Below are positions 27,086-35,405 of a stretch of DNA of 64,000 bases, one piece after another. The stretch is taken from the NCBI GenBank assembly GCA_963715995.1, contig OY970283.1:1736001-1800000 (forward strand), in the 5' to 3' direction. The position numbers and the translations under genes are program-made. The notes below the pieces were generated by a model that worked only from the letters and a program-made list of their open reading frames with translations, made no database searches and had not been told where the DNA came from. Source of the DNA: DATBDN01 sp963715995. Its GTDB lineage: Bacteria; Actinomycetota; Thermoleophilia; Solirubrobacterales; Thermoleophilaceae. Position 1 is the stretch's first letter; each line of letters opens with the position of its first letter.

Positions 27086-27582
27086 GCGGCGGCAGCGGCC
27101 GCGGAGCGGTCGACTTCGAACCAGACGGCGGTCTCGCCGTTGCTCTCCACGCCCCAGCGGTCGGCCAGCCGGTCGACCAGGCACAAGCCCCAGCCACCAG
27201 GGCGGTCGGGGTGCGGTTGCGGCTCGGCGGGCGGGACGAAGCCGGGGCCGCGATCGGTCACGACCACTCGCACGGAGTTCGCGTAGATCTCGACCTCGAG
27301 GTGAATCCACTCGCCGGTGGAGGCACCGTGGCGGACGCTGTTGGTGAGCAGCTCCGTCACGAGCAGCTGGAGCTCGGTCAGCAACTCGGTGGCCATCGAG
27401 CCTTCCAGCCGGTCGAGGGCGTGGCGCCCCTCGCTGGCGGCCTCGGGACCGGGTCGCAGCTGCATGTTCAGCTGGGAGACCACCTCGTGCCCGCCGAGGT
27501 CGAGGGCAAGCCAGCCGCTCTCGTCACGCAGTGACTGCTGGCGCCGTTCAAAGCGCGGAAACGCTGATCCTCGTACCGACAT
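27082..27582 (-). CDS. Anti-sigma factor kinase (HATPase_c, RsbW-like)
   Basis: 166 residues. GHKL ATPase motifs are present: N-box LLVTELLTNSVRHG (Asn for Mg-ATP), G1 VVVTDRGPGF and G2 GGWGLCLVDRLADRWG. An N-terminal segment of about 50 residues precedes the domain. Such kinases bind sigma factors and phosphorylate STAS antagonists; the STAS gene is immediately convergent. The target sigma factor is not visible here. Confidence 0.85.
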   Translation of the reverse strand: MSVRGSAFPRFERRQQSLRDESGWLALDLGGHEVVSQLNMQLRPGPEAASEGRHALDRLEGSMATELLTELQLLVTELLTNSVRHGASTGEWIHLEVEIYANSVRVVVTDRGPGFVPPAEPQPHPDRPGGWGLCLVDRLADRWGVESNGETAVWFEVDRSAAAAAA

Positions 27583-27628
27583 CCCACTAGGTCTATGCCC
27601 GGGGAGGGCGATCTAAACCACGGCGTGC

Positions 27629-29050
27629 CTAGGTGGCGAGCTGCGGGCGGTGGTCCGCCCAGGGCCGTTCTGCCTCGAGCTGCGCCGACAGCGAGAGCAG
27701 GGTCGTCTCGTCGTGCGGGCGGCCGATCAGCTGCACCGCAAGCGGCAAACCATCGCTCGTGAACCCCGCCGGCACCGACGCCGCCGGCTGGCCGCTCACG
27801 TTCCATGGAACCGTGAACGGCGTCACGTCGGAGGCCCCGAGCGTGGCCCGAATCACATTGCGGCCTCGGAACTTCGCCGCGGGCCAGGCCGGCATCGGGA
27901 TCGTGGGGGTCAGCAGCACGTCGAAGTCCTGGAAGAGGCTGGCCATGCGAGCGTTCAGGCGCGGCTCCCGCGCGCGTGCCCGGGCCACCATGCCGGGCCT
28001 GACAAGCGCTCCGCCGCTGACCAGCCTCCGCACGCGGCGCTCGAGTCGCTCGGGATGGGGGAGCTCGTGGGCGTCGTCGTGGATCCCGCGCAGCCAGCGC
28101 GGCAGGAACAGCGGCAGCAGGAAGCCGTAGGGCGGATCGCGGAGCTCGACCGTGTGGCCGAGCGAGCGCAGGACCTCGGCGGTCTGCTCGACCGCCTGGG
28201 CAACCTCGGGCTTCACCTTCACGGGCGGCGGGCCCGTCTTCGTCGAGACGGCTATCCGCAGCTTGCCCGGGGTGCTCGCGGCCGCCTCGGCGAAGCTCGT
28301 CGCGGGCACGCGGGCCGCCTCGGCATCGCCGGGCGCACGCCCCGAGACGACGTCGAGCCAGAGCGCGCTGTCGGCGACCGAGCGCGTGACCGACCCGAAC
28401 ACGCTCAGCCCGTGCCAGTGCTCGGCGTAGGGCATGAGCGAGACGCGACCGCGCTGTGGCTTGAGCCCGTAGAGCCCGCAGCAGGCCGCGGGGATGCGGA
28501 TCGAGCCGCCGCCGTCGGAGGCCAGCCCTGCGGGGGCGAGCCCCGCGGCCACGGCGGCGGCGCTGCCGCCGCTCGAGCCGCCCGTGGTGCGGCTCGTGTC
28601 CCACGGATTGCGCGTCACGCCGAAGGTGGCCGAGTCGGTCCACGGATAGATCGCCAGCTCGGGCAGGTTGGTCTTGCCGAGCAGCACGGCGCCCGCCTCG
28701 CGCAGCCGCCGGACGATCTCGGCGTCCGCGCTCGCGGGCTCGCCGTACGCGCTCGTGCCGTGCGTGGTCAGTTCGCCCGCGATGTCGACGTTGTCCTTGA
28801 TCGCCACCGGCACTCCCAGCAGCGGCCGGTCGCCGTCGCTGCGCCGCCGGGCGTCGGCCTGATCGGCCTCCGCGAGCGCGCGCTCGGCCATGACGACGCG
28901 GTAGGCGTTGAGCTGGGGGTCGAGAGCGTCGATCCGCTCGAGGTAGAGCTCGACCAGCTCGCGCGAGGAAACCTCGCCCGCGCGGATCAGCTCTGCTTGA
29001 CGCGCCAGCCCTGCAAAAGCGAGATCGACCTTGTCCACGGGCGCCACCAT
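27629..29050 (-). CDS. Amidase signature family hydrolase
   Basis: 473 residues. The Ser-cisSer-Lys triad is visible: Lys in GVPVAIKDNVDIAGELTTHG, Ser residues in TTGGSSGGSAAAVAAG and SDGGGSIRIPAACCGLYGLK. The C-terminus has FDVLLTPTIPMPAWP and PFTVPWNVSGQPAASVPAGF. No GatB or GatC gene is nearby and substrate-loop residues are not diagnostic, so a general amidase is preferred over GatA. Confidence 0.9.
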   Translation of the reverse strand: MVAPVDKVDLAFAGLARQAELIRAGEVSSRELVELYLERIDALDPQLNAYRVVMAERALAEADQADARRRSDGDRPLLGVPVAIKDNVDIAGELTTHGTSAYGEPASADAEIVRRLREAGAVLLGKTNLPELAIYPWTDSATFGVTRNPWDTSRTTGGSSGGSAAAVAAGLAPAGLASDGGGSIRIPAACCGLYGLKPQRGRVSLMPYAEHWHGLSVFGSVTRSVADSALWLDVVSGRAPGDAEAARVPATSFAEAAASTPGKLRIAVSTKTGPPPVKVKPEVAQAVEQTAEVLRSLGHTVELRDPPYGFLLPLFLPRWLRGIHDDAHELPHPERLERRVRRLVSGGALVRPGMVARARAREPRLNARMASLFQDFDVLLTPTIPMPAWPAAKFRGRNVIRATLGASDVTPFTVPWNVSGQPAASVPAGFTSDGLPLAVQLIGRPHDETTLLSLSAQLEAERPWADHRPQLAT

Positions 29051-29076
29051 AGAGCCGGCGTGCGAGCATTGGCGGC

Positions 29077-29964
29077 GTGGAGGGCCTGCCCGACGGAGTC
29101 GTCCGCATTCGCGCGGACAACCCGTCGCCGATGACGCTCGACGGCACGAACACCTACGTCGCCGAGCGCTGGGTGATCGACCCGGGCCCGGGCGACGAGC
29201 GTCACCTGGCCACCGTGCTCGAGGCCGCCGGCGGCTCGGTCGACGGGATCGTCCTGACGCACGACCACTTCGACCACGCAGAGGGCGCAGCGCGACTTGC
29301 CGCGATGGCCGGCGGCGTGCCGATCCGCCACCCGGGCGCCGGTGACGACGCGGGGCCGTTCGAGGTGATGGGCGCGCCGGGCCACTCGCGCGACAGCGTC
29401 TGCCTGTTCCGCGGCCGTGTCTGCTTCTCGGGCGACACGGTGCTCGGCGAGGGGAGCGTCTTCATCGCCGCCGACGGCGGCGGCCTGATCGGCTACCTCG
29501 CGGCGCTCGAGGCGCTGCGCGAGCGCGACCTCGAAGCCATCTGCCCGGGCCACGGGCCGGTCGTCTGGGACCCGCGTGAGCGCATAACCCACTACATCGA
29601 GCACCGCCTCGAGCGCGAGGGCAAGGTGCTCGCCGCGCTGGAGGCGGGCGCGCGAACAGACGACGAGATCCTCGAACGCGCCTGGGCTGACGCGCCGATC
29701 GACAGCGTGCCGATGCTCCGCGCGGCGGCGGCCGCGACGCTGGCGGCGCACCTGGACAAGCTGCGCGCCGAGGGCCGGGCTGCCCTGATCCGCCTGGCGC
29801 GGCGCGACTGGGTGCAAACCTCACCCGTCCGAGCTGTTCAGGGTTTTCGGGTGGTGCCGATGCATATGAGGACTCGCCACCACTCTCGAAAAGGACCTCA
29901 TCCCTCATGCTCTCCCGTTCCACCCGCGCCCGCTGGGTGCTCGCAATCGTCAGTGCCCTTGTAA
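29077..29964 (+). CDS. Metallo-beta-lactamase fold hydrolase (LACTB2-like)
   Basis: 295 residues from GTG 29077. Zinc ligands are in GIVLTHDHFDHAEG (HxHxDH), GAPGHSRDSVC, FSGDTVLGEG and CPGHGPVV. A C-terminal winged-helix part follows (RTDDEILERAWADAP). The fold should end near LIRLARRDWVQTS. The frame continues about 45 more residues (HMRTRHHSRKGPHPS...) over the leader and first 58 nt of the GH16 gene, which looks like a run-on tail. Similar to the LACTB2-like/glyoxalase II branch; substrate unknown. Confidence 0.85.
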   Translation: MEGLPDGVVRIRADNPSPMTLDGTNTYVAERWVIDPGPGDERHLATVLEAAGGSVDGIVLTHDHFDHAEGAARLAAMAGGVPIRHPGAGDDAGPFEVMGAPGHSRDSVCLFRGRVCFSGDTVLGEGSVFIAADGGGLIGYLAALEALRERDLEAICPGHGPVVWDPRERITHYIEHRLEREGKVLAALEAGARTDDEILERAWADAPIDSVPMLRAAAAATLAAHLDKLRAEGRAALIRLARRDWVQTSPVRAVQGFRVVPMHMRTRHHSRKGPHPSCSPVPPAPAGCSQSSVPL

Positions 29965-30782
29965 CCCTCGTGCTCGTCGCGCCGGCCGGCGCGACGCCGC
30001 CCCCGACCGGCAGCCCGTCGCAGGTGTGGCAGCAGACCTTCGGCGACGAGTTCAACGGCGTCGTCCTCGACCCGACCAAGTGGACCTCCTGCTACTGGTG
30101 GGTGACCGGCACGGGCTGCACCAACAGCGGCAACGCCGAGCTCCAGTGGTACACGCCGGCGAACGTCGTCGAGAGCCACGGCACGCTCAAGCTTCACGCG
30201 CAGCAGCAGACGCTGCGCGCGCCTGACGGCAAGACCTACAACTACACGTCGGGCATGATCTCGACCGGGCGCGCGTCCAGCCTGCTGAGCACGCCGCCCA
30301 AGTACCAGTTCAAGTACGGCTACATGGAGATGCGCGCCAAGGAGCCGAAGGGCACCGGCCTCTGGTCTGCCTTCTGGGCGCTTCCGAGCGGCCAGGGCTG
30401 GCCACCGGAGATCGACGCGATGGAGATGCGCGGCGACCGGCCCAGCGACAACCACATGGCCGTGCACACGCTGAACTCGAGCAAGCAGGTCGTCCACACC
30501 GGCGCCTGGTGGACCGGGCCCGACTTCACGGCCGGCTTCCACACCTTCGGGATGGACTGGGAGCCGAACGCGATCGTCTTCTACATCGACGGCGCCGAGC
30601 GCTACCGCGTGACCGACACCTCGAAGATCCCGAACGAGCCGATGTACGTGCTCGCGAACCTCGCGGTCGGCGGCAGCTGGCCGGGCAACCCGGACGCGTC
30701 GACCAAGTTCCCGAGCGACTTCGAGATCGACTACATCCACGTGTTCCAGAAGGTGGCGAAGGCCTCGCCCGCACGCCGGTAA
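29907..30782 (+). CDS. Secreted glycoside hydrolase family 16
   Basis: 291 residues with a signal peptide (RWVLAIVSALVTLVLVAPAGA). The GH16 catalytic motif ExDxxE appears as PPEIDAMEMRG (about 165-175). FGDEFNGVVLDPTKW, YKFGYMEMRAKEPKG-type sequence (FKYGYMEMRAKEPKGTGLWS) and FHTFGMDWEPNAIVFYIDG are typical of beta-1,3-glucanases and related enzymes. ATG 29907 has AAGGA 13 nt upstream. It probably acts outside the cell on a beta-glucan. Confidence 0.9.
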   Translation: MLSRSTRARWVLAIVSALVTLVLVAPAGATPPPTGSPSQVWQQTFGDEFNGVVLDPTKWTSCYWWVTGTGCTNSGNAELQWYTPANVVESHGTLKLHAQQQTLRAPDGKTYNYTSGMISTGRASSLLSTPPKYQFKYGYMEMRAKEPKGTGLWSAFWALPSGQGWPPEIDAMEMRGDRPSDNHMAVHTLNSSKQVVHTGAWWTGPDFTAGFHTFGMDWEPNAIVFYIDGAERYRVTDTSKIPNEPMYVLANLAVGGSWPGNPDASTKFPSDFEIDYIHVFQKVAKASPARR

Positions 30783-30813
30783 GGCCTCACCGGCGGGGCG
30801 GTCGGCGGCGTAC

Positions 30814-31233
30814 CTAGCCGCCGACCAGCCCGAGCTGGGTGAGGATCGTCGTGGCGTCGAAGTAGACGCGCTCGCAGACGAGCCGCTCCTCCTCGAACAG
30901 GAAGAACGCGGCCATCCTGCACTCGAAGGACTTGCCGGTGGGCGGCACGCCGCGGAACTCCCCGTCGTGCGTGCCGCGCAGAGTGAACTCGGCGATGACA
31001 GCGTCGTCGGAGTGGTGCAGCGCGAGCAACTCGTTGCGCTGGTCGGGGAACGCGGCGCGCGTCTCCTGGTAGTAGCGGTCGACCTCCGCGGTCCCGTCGT
31101 AGACCTCGCCCGTGGGGACGAGCTCGTAGCGGGGGTGGCCGGCGAAGGTCGCGAGCGTCACGTCGAAGTCGTGCGTGTTCTCCGACTCCATGTGCTCGCG
31201 GACGATCCGCTCGCGCGTCTCTCTCAGGTCCAT
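30814..31233 (-). CDS. SnoaL-like / NTF2-fold protein
   Basis: 139 residues with the SnoaL-like cone fold pattern: TREREIVREHM-like N-terminal helix, TLATFAGHPRYELVPTGEVY, VDRYYQETRAAFPDQRNELL, VIAEFTLRGTHDGEFRGVPP and the final VCERVYFDATTILTQLGL. Such proteins include polyketide cyclases and ester cyclases but many have no assigned reaction. A TAGGGT element lies 6 nt before the ATG. Confidence 0.75.
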   Translation of the reverse strand: MDLRETRERIVREHMESENTHDFDVTLATFAGHPRYELVPTGEVYDGTAEVDRYYQETRAAFPDQRNELLALHHSDDAVIAEFTLRGTHDGEFRGVPPTGKSFECRMAAFFLFEEERLVCERVYFDATTILTQLGLVGG

Positions 31234-31239
31234 CCGCGC

Positions 31240-31245
31240 ACCCTA
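31240..31245 (-). promoter_or_regulatory. Leaderless -10 element of the SnoaL-like gene
   Basis: On the minus strand TAGGGT ends 6 nt before ATG 31233. Confidence 0.5.
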
Positions 31246-31263
31246 GTTGCGAGACCCGGAGCG

Positions 31264-31995
31264 TCAAGCTCCCATCTGCATCTGCGACGGTGATGTCGTC
31301 CCCGGGACGGTGAGCCCTGGCACTCGCTCCGGAGCCAGCGCGACGGCGATCGCCAGCGCGACGAACACGACGGCGACTGCAGTCCGCGTCGCCTGCGGCA
31401 ACACGCGCTCCGCCGCGATCAGCACGGCCACGACTGCCATCCACGTCAGGCTCATCACGCCGAGCGCGAACAGCGCCGCCATCAGCACCCAGCTCGAGCC
31501 GACGCAGTCACCGCCGTGCTCGATGCCAGCACGCAGAGCGCCCAGCGTGCCCGGCCGGAAATGCCGGTCCACGAACGTCCCGCGGTCGCGGCAGCGACGC
31601 AGGAAAGCCAGCTTGGGCGAGCTGAGCTGGTAGAGGCCGGCGGCAGCGATCACTGCGGCCGCCAGGAACCTCCCCGCCTCGTGCCAGCTGAGGAAGCCGA
31701 AATCGCCGCCGCGCACGGTCTGGATCGCCGCGTAGGCGACGAAGCCCACGGCAAGCCACGCCGCCATGTACCCGACGGCGAAGACCGCCGTCGCCAGCGG
31801 GCTCTCGCTGCGGCGGCTGAAGGCGATGACCATCGGCGTGAGCGCCGGAAGCATCATGGCGGCCATCATCAGCAGCCAGGTGAGCGCGAACCAGCCAAAG
31901 CCGCCGAGCTCGGTCGCCGGGCTGGCGTCCATGCCGGCCATCCGGTTGGCGGTGAGCGCCCATGCGGCGGCCGTCACGGCGAGCAGAGCCAGCAC
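31264..31995 (-). CDS. DUF2182 membrane protein, N-terminus possibly frameshifted
   Basis: 243 residues in the main frame, with about six membrane helices. DUF2182 features: WALTANRMAGMDASPATELG, then a Met-rich WLLMMAAMMLPALTPMVIAF and GIEHGGDCVGSSWVLMAALF with MTLTW-like MSLTWMAVVA. A metal role is often proposed because of the Met and Cys/His residues. GTG 31995 is the first start in this frame. However, ATG 32042 (TGATG coupling with the upstream gene) opens a frame MTTAVLHRAGRREG that would join this one near 32000 if a base were restored, so the true N-terminus may be there. Confidence 0.72.
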   Translation of the reverse strand: MLALLAVTAAAWALTANRMAGMDASPATELGGFGWFALTWLLMMAAMMLPALTPMVIAFSRRSESPLATAVFAVGYMAAWLAVGFVAYAAIQTVRGGDFGFLSWHEAGRFLAAAVIAAAGLYQLSSPKLAFLRRCRDRGTFVDRHFRPGTLGALRAGIEHGGDCVGSSWVLMAALFALGVMSLTWMAVVAVLIAAERVLPQATRTAVAVVFVALAIAVALAPERVPGLTVPGTTSPSQMQMGA

Positions 31996-32041
31996 GAGCG
32001 GCCCTCGCGGCGGCCGGCGCGATGAAGGACCGCAGTGGTCA

Positions 32042-32779
32042 TCAGGCCGCGTCGGCGTATTCGTCCTTGCGCCGCGGCATGTTCTGCGGCTCCTTCGGCG
32101 TGCGCGCCAGCAGGAACGAGTGGTACGGGGCGACGAACGGATCGGGTGCCGACACTGTGTAGGTGTGGTAGACGGTCCCGTTCTCCTGCGCGAATGCGAT
32201 GAAGCTCGGGGCCTCGCGCAACCCGTCCTTCAGGTCGGCTCCGGTGTCCTTGGACCACTCCTGGAGGAAGACGGGCGGGTTCTCGATCATCTCCTGGATC
32301 TGCGGCACCTGCTCGGCCTGCTCAGGCGTCAGGGCCAGCCTGAAGTCGAAGGGGAAGTCACTGTCGTACGTCGAGACGTACGGGAACTGCCAGCCCATCC
32401 GCTCCTTGTACGCGATCAGGCGATCGATCGGCGCGCGCGAGAAGCAGATGAGGTTCACGTCCTGGTGCGTCAGGTGCACGCGCGGGCCGTCGAACTCGTC
32501 GCCCAGGCTGGTGCAGCCGGGGCATGCGCCGAGTGAGTAGTCGGGCCCGTACATGATGTTGTAGGCCAGGAGCTGAGAGCGCCCGTCGAACAGTTCGGCG
32601 AGGCTCTTCTTGCCCTCCTCGGTGTCGAACTCGTACTCCTTCTCCACCGGAACCCAGGGCAGCGCTCGCCGCTTCTCGATGACCTCTTCGCCCAGTTCGG
32701 CGTGCTTCGCCTCGAGCTTTGCCAGCTCGTCGCGCGCCGCCTGCCATTCCTCACGTGTGCCGATCGCGGGTGTGCTCAT
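32042..32779 (-). CDS. DUF899 thioredoxin-like protein
   Basis: 245 residues. ATG 32779 is preferred over upstream starts because AAGGAGG lies 5 nt before it. Family features: EEKKSLAELFDGRSQLL-like EEGKKSLAELFDGRSQL, MYGPDYSLGACPGCTSLGDE (CPGC at the thioredoxin active-site position), HLTHQDVNLICFSRAPIDRL and GTVYHTYTVSAPDP. Probably a cytoplasmic oxidoreductase-like protein of unknown substrate. The stop overlaps ATG 32042 (TGATG) of the DUF2182 frame. Confidence 0.85.
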   Translation of the reverse strand: MSTPAIGTREEWQAARDELAKLEAKHAELGEEVIEKRRALPWVPVEKEYEFDTEEGKKSLAELFDGRSQLLAYNIMYGPDYSLGACPGCTSLGDEFDGPRVHLTHQDVNLICFSRAPIDRLIAYKERMGWQFPYVSTYDSDFPFDFRLALTPEQAEQVPQIQEMIENPPVFLQEWSKDTGADLKDGLREAPSFIAFAQENGTVYHTYTVSAPDPFVAPYHSFLLARTPKEPQNMPRRKDEYADAA

Positions 32780-32845
32780 GTCGCCTCCTTCATCGCTGTC
32801 GCCCATAAGACTGACCGATGAGCCGGGACTCATCGGCCGGGGCGC

Positions 32846-32875
32846 GCGAGGGCCCGCCGTTCAGCGGGCCCTCGC
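32846..32875 (-). terminator. Hairpin downstream of the sedolisin gene
   Basis: A perfect 12-bp stem (GCGAGGGCCCGC at 32846-32857 with its complement at 32864-32875) and a 6-nt loop follow the stop of the S53 gene on the minus strand. No U-tract. Confidence 0.6.
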
Positions 32876-32887
32876 CCCGCGATGACG

Positions 32888-34108
32888 CTAGAAGGCGCCC
32901 GTCCCGTTCGGCGTCCCCAGCCCGCTCGGGCCGTCGTAGCCCGGCACGCCCGTGCACAGGTACGAGCCGCTGCAGCTGCCGTTGCTGCCCGAAGTGACGT
33001 CGTTGAGCGACGCCCTGTTGCTGTAGGGGAACGAGCCGTACGTCGTCGACGCGCCGTTGCCGGCCAGTGCGTAGACCGATCCGATGATCGGCGCCGATGC
33101 ACTCGTGCCGCCGACCACGCCCCAGCCCTTGAAGCAGTTGCCGAGCAGCTTGTTGACGCCGCTGCAATTGCTGTCGTAGACCGCGACGCCGGTGTTCGGG
33201 TCGGCCACCGCCGACACGTCGGCGACGGTGCGCTTCGCACAGCCGGAGTCGGTCTGCCAGGACTGCTTCGGCTCATAGGCCGAGCAGCCGCTGCCCGACC
33301 CGCTCCAAACACTCTCGCTCCACCCACGCGCGCTGGACGCGCGGTTGAGCGTCGTGCCACCGACCGCCGTCACGTACGGCGATGCGGCCGGGTACTCGAC
33401 GCCGTAACCGTCGTCGCCCGACGAGACCGTGATCGGGATCCCCGGGTGGTTGAAGTGCGCGTTGCTGGCGGTGTCGGAGCTTGACTCCGAGCCGCCGTAG
33501 CTGTTCGATATCTCGGTCGCGCCGAGGCGCGCCGCGGTGTCCACGGCCGAGTAGAGGTCCGTGTTCCCGTTCGATGTCGCCTCGACCAGCAGGATGTGGC
33601 ACTTCGGGCAGATCGCCGAGACCATGTCGAGGTCGAGGCTGATCTCCAGTCCCCAGCCCTGATCGTTGGCCGGATATGAGCCCTGCACGCCGGACTGGTT
33701 GACCTTCTTGAAGCAGCCGTTGGCCGTTGTACACGCGGGCAGGCCGTACTGCGAGCGATAGGTGCCGAGGTCGGCCTCAGCCGTGGAGTCGTCGTATGCG
33801 TCGACGATCGCCACTGTCTGGCTGCTGCCGCTGCTCGCGGCGGCCGACGCGACGTTGTACGCGCTCTGGAGATCCGCCGGACCGTAACCGCCCGACGGGG
33901 CCGTTGTCGCGAGTGGCTTGTTGGCCTTGTCACCGAGCAGCAACAGCTCGCAGTGCCTGAAGTTGACGCGCAGATCGAGCGCGCAGGCACCCTTCAGGAT
34001 GCTGTGCGACTGGGCGTGCGCGGCGACCGGGAAGATCGCCAGTGCGAGGATGACCGCGATTGCGATTCGACGGGCTGCGCCGCCGTGCCGCGGACGAGAG
34101 TTCTTCAT
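32888..34108 (-). CDS. Secreted sedolisin-like serine peptidase (S53)
   Basis: 406 residues from ATG 34108, preceded by AGGGGA. Signal peptide IAIAVILALAIFPVAAHA. S53 catalytic residues: Glu and Asp in GWGLEISLDLDMVS, oxyanion Asp in TVSSGDDGYG, nucleophile Ser in GGTSASAPIIGS. YPAASPYVTAVGGTTL and the C-terminal GPSGLGTPNG (calcium region) fit the family. A long activation prodomain, usual in sedolisins, is not apparent: only about 70 residues lie between the signal peptide and the catalytic fold. The RAYT unit lies directly upstream. Confidence 0.85.
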   Translation of the reverse strand: MKNSRPRHGGAARRIAIAVILALAIFPVAAHAQSHSILKGACALDLRVNFRHCELLLLGDKANKPLATTAPSGGYGPADLQSAYNVASAAASSGSSQTVAIVDAYDDSTAEADLGTYRSQYGLPACTTANGCFKKVNQSGVQGSYPANDQGWGLEISLDLDMVSAICPKCHILLVEATSNGNTDLYSAVDTAARLGATEISNSYGGSESSSDTASNAHFNHPGIPITVSSGDDGYGVEYPAASPYVTAVGGTTLNRASSARGWSESVWSGSGSGCSAYEPKQSWQTDSGCAKRTVADVSAVADPNTGVAVYDSNCSGVNKLLGNCFKGWGVVGGTSASAPIIGSVYALAGNGASTTYGSFPYSNRASLNDVTSGSNGSCSGSYLCTGVPGYDGPSGLGTPNGTGAF

Positions 34109-34204
34109 GTTCCCCTGCCTTCTGATCGCCGCCGTCCGTGCGGGCGATTTTTTCGGACGCGGCCTCCCGCCGGTCCGTCCCCCCATCAGGCCGAGAGGAT
34201 AGAC

Positions 34205-34237
34205 CCAGATCCAAGGTCTGTCAGACCCTGGATCTGG
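34205..34237 (+). repeat. Left palindrome of the RAYT unit
   Basis: CCAGATCCAAGGTCTG (34205-34220) pairs with CAGACCCTGGATCTGG (34222-34237) at 15 of 16 positions around a single T. The core at 34211-34231 is the inverted copy of the 20-bp core in the right palindrome. Confidence 0.85.
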
Positions 34238-34238
34238 T

Positions 34239-34706
34239 TTACATCAGACTCGCCCGGTGCGGATCGTCACCTTCGCCATGACTGCTCCACCGGTAGTCGC
34301 CGGCGTCCCGGCAGATGCCGGCGCGAACCGGGTTGTCTCCGACATACGCCACCGCGATCGTGAGCTGGCGCTCGTCCTTGATGGGCTCGGACTTGAACGG
34401 CCGCTTGAACAGGTGCCCGCCCCGTTTGTGACGATGGTTGAAGTAGCGGACGTACGCGCTGAGCAGGCGTTGCATGCCGTCACTGAAGTTCGCCGTCGCA
34501 GTGATCACAACGAGGTGAAGGTGGTTCTTCATCAGGCAGTACGCGCGTAGGTCCCACCGATAGGCGTCGACGACGCCCTTGAGCAGCACGAGAAGCACCT
34601 GACGGTCGGCGTCATCGCGGAAGATGAGCATTCCGCTGTTGCCGCGCGGAAACGCGTGGTGGGCACCGTTGACGGTGTCGAAACGCTTCTTGAGAGCCAC
34701 GGCCAT
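34239..34706 (-). mobile_element. REP-associated tyrosine transposase (RAYT, Y1_Tnp)
   Basis: 155 residues. HAFPRGNSGMLIFRDDADRQ, then the HUH metal motif in CLMKNHLHLVV, and the catalytic Tyr helix region around LLSAYVRYFNHRHKRGGHLF; RPFKSEPI and YVGDNPVRAGI are typical of RAYT proteins. The reading frame is complete. Hairpins with a shared 20-bp core in inverted orientation bracket the gene (34205-34237 and 34735-34781). RAYTs are domesticated IS200-like enzymes associated with REP palindromes. The unit lies between the sedolisin gene and efp. Confidence 0.9.
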
Positions 34707-34734
34707 GTAAGCCGCGAAGTAACGGGAGTTCGCC

Positions 34735-34781
34735 CCGTACCCAAAAGGCAGGGTCTGACAGACCTTGGGTTTGGGGTACGG
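34735..34781 (+). repeat. Right palindrome of the RAYT unit
   Basis: Arms 34735-34757 and 34759-34781 match at 19 of 23 positions around a single A. The core CAGGGTCTGACAGACCTTGG (34749-34768) is identical to the reverse complement of the left palindrome core. Confidence 0.85.
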
Positions 34782-34842
34782 CTTCGTGGGGCGCGGATTA
34801 CCGCAGCTAGCCTGTTCCCGTCACTAGCAGGAGCGCAGAACG

Positions 34843-35403
34843 ATCATCAGCACCAACCAATTCAAGAACGGCAATCACATCGAGGTGGACGCGGTCATCT
34901 ACCGCGTCCAGGAGTTCCAGCATGTGAAGCCGGGCAAGGGTCCCGCGTTCGTGCGGACCAAGCTCAAGCGCGTCTCCGACGGCGCCGTGATCGACCGTAC
35001 GTTTCGCGCCGGTGAGAAGTTCCGCGCCGTTCGCAACGAGGTCCGCAAGATGCAGTTCCTCTACTCCGACGGCAGCGCCGCTCACATGATGGACATGAAC
35101 ACCTACGAGCAGCTCGAGCTGCCCCAGGAGCTGGTCGCCGACGCACTCCAGTGGGTCAAGCCGAACGAGGAAGTCGATGTCCTCTACGTGGATGACGCCC
35201 CCTCCGACATCCAGCTCCCCTCATCGGTCGAGCTCGAGGTGACGGAGACCGATCCGGGTCTCAAGGGCGACACGGTTTCGGGCGGCGGCGAGAAGCCGGC
35301 CAAGCTCGAGACCGGTGTGACCGTGAAGGTGCCGCTGTTCGTGAACGTGGGCGACCGCGTGAAGGTCCAGACCGCCACAGGCGACTACATCTCGCGCGTC
35401 TGA
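34843..35403 (+). CDS. efp: Elongation factor P
   Basis: About 186 residues. It relieves ribosome stalling at polyproline. Three domains: KOW-like domain I (STNQFKNGNHIEVD, HVKPGKGPAFVRTKLKR with the modifiable loop Lys), OB domain II (DGSAAHMMDMNTYEQ) and domain III (ELEVTETDPGLKGDTVSGGG, TVKVPLFVNVGDRVKVQTAT). The first possible standard start (GTG 34885) would remove about 14 conserved residues. AGGAG at 34829-34833 sits 9 nt before ATC 34843, where family members have ATG, so an ATC start is proposed. nusB follows 2 nt after the stop. Confidence 0.93.
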   Translation: MISTNQFKNGNHIEVDAVIYRVQEFQHVKPGKGPAFVRTKLKRVSDGAVIDRTFRAGEKFRAVRNEVRKMQFLYSDGSAAHMMDMNTYEQLELPQELVADALQWVKPNEEVDVLYVDDAPSDIQLPSSVELEVTETDPGLKGDTVSGGGEKPAKLETGVTVKVPLFVNVGDRVKVQTATGDYISRV

Positions 35404-35405
35404 CC

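Noticed and set aside
27629..29050. GatA subunit of the Glu-tRNA amidotransferase
   Set aside because: No gatB or gatC nearby; the triad is common to all amidase-signature enzymes.
34109..34238. A riboswitch upstream of the sedolisin gene
   Set aside because: GC-rich arms can pair, but no known aptamer core was recognised; an ordinary ribosome binding site explains translation.
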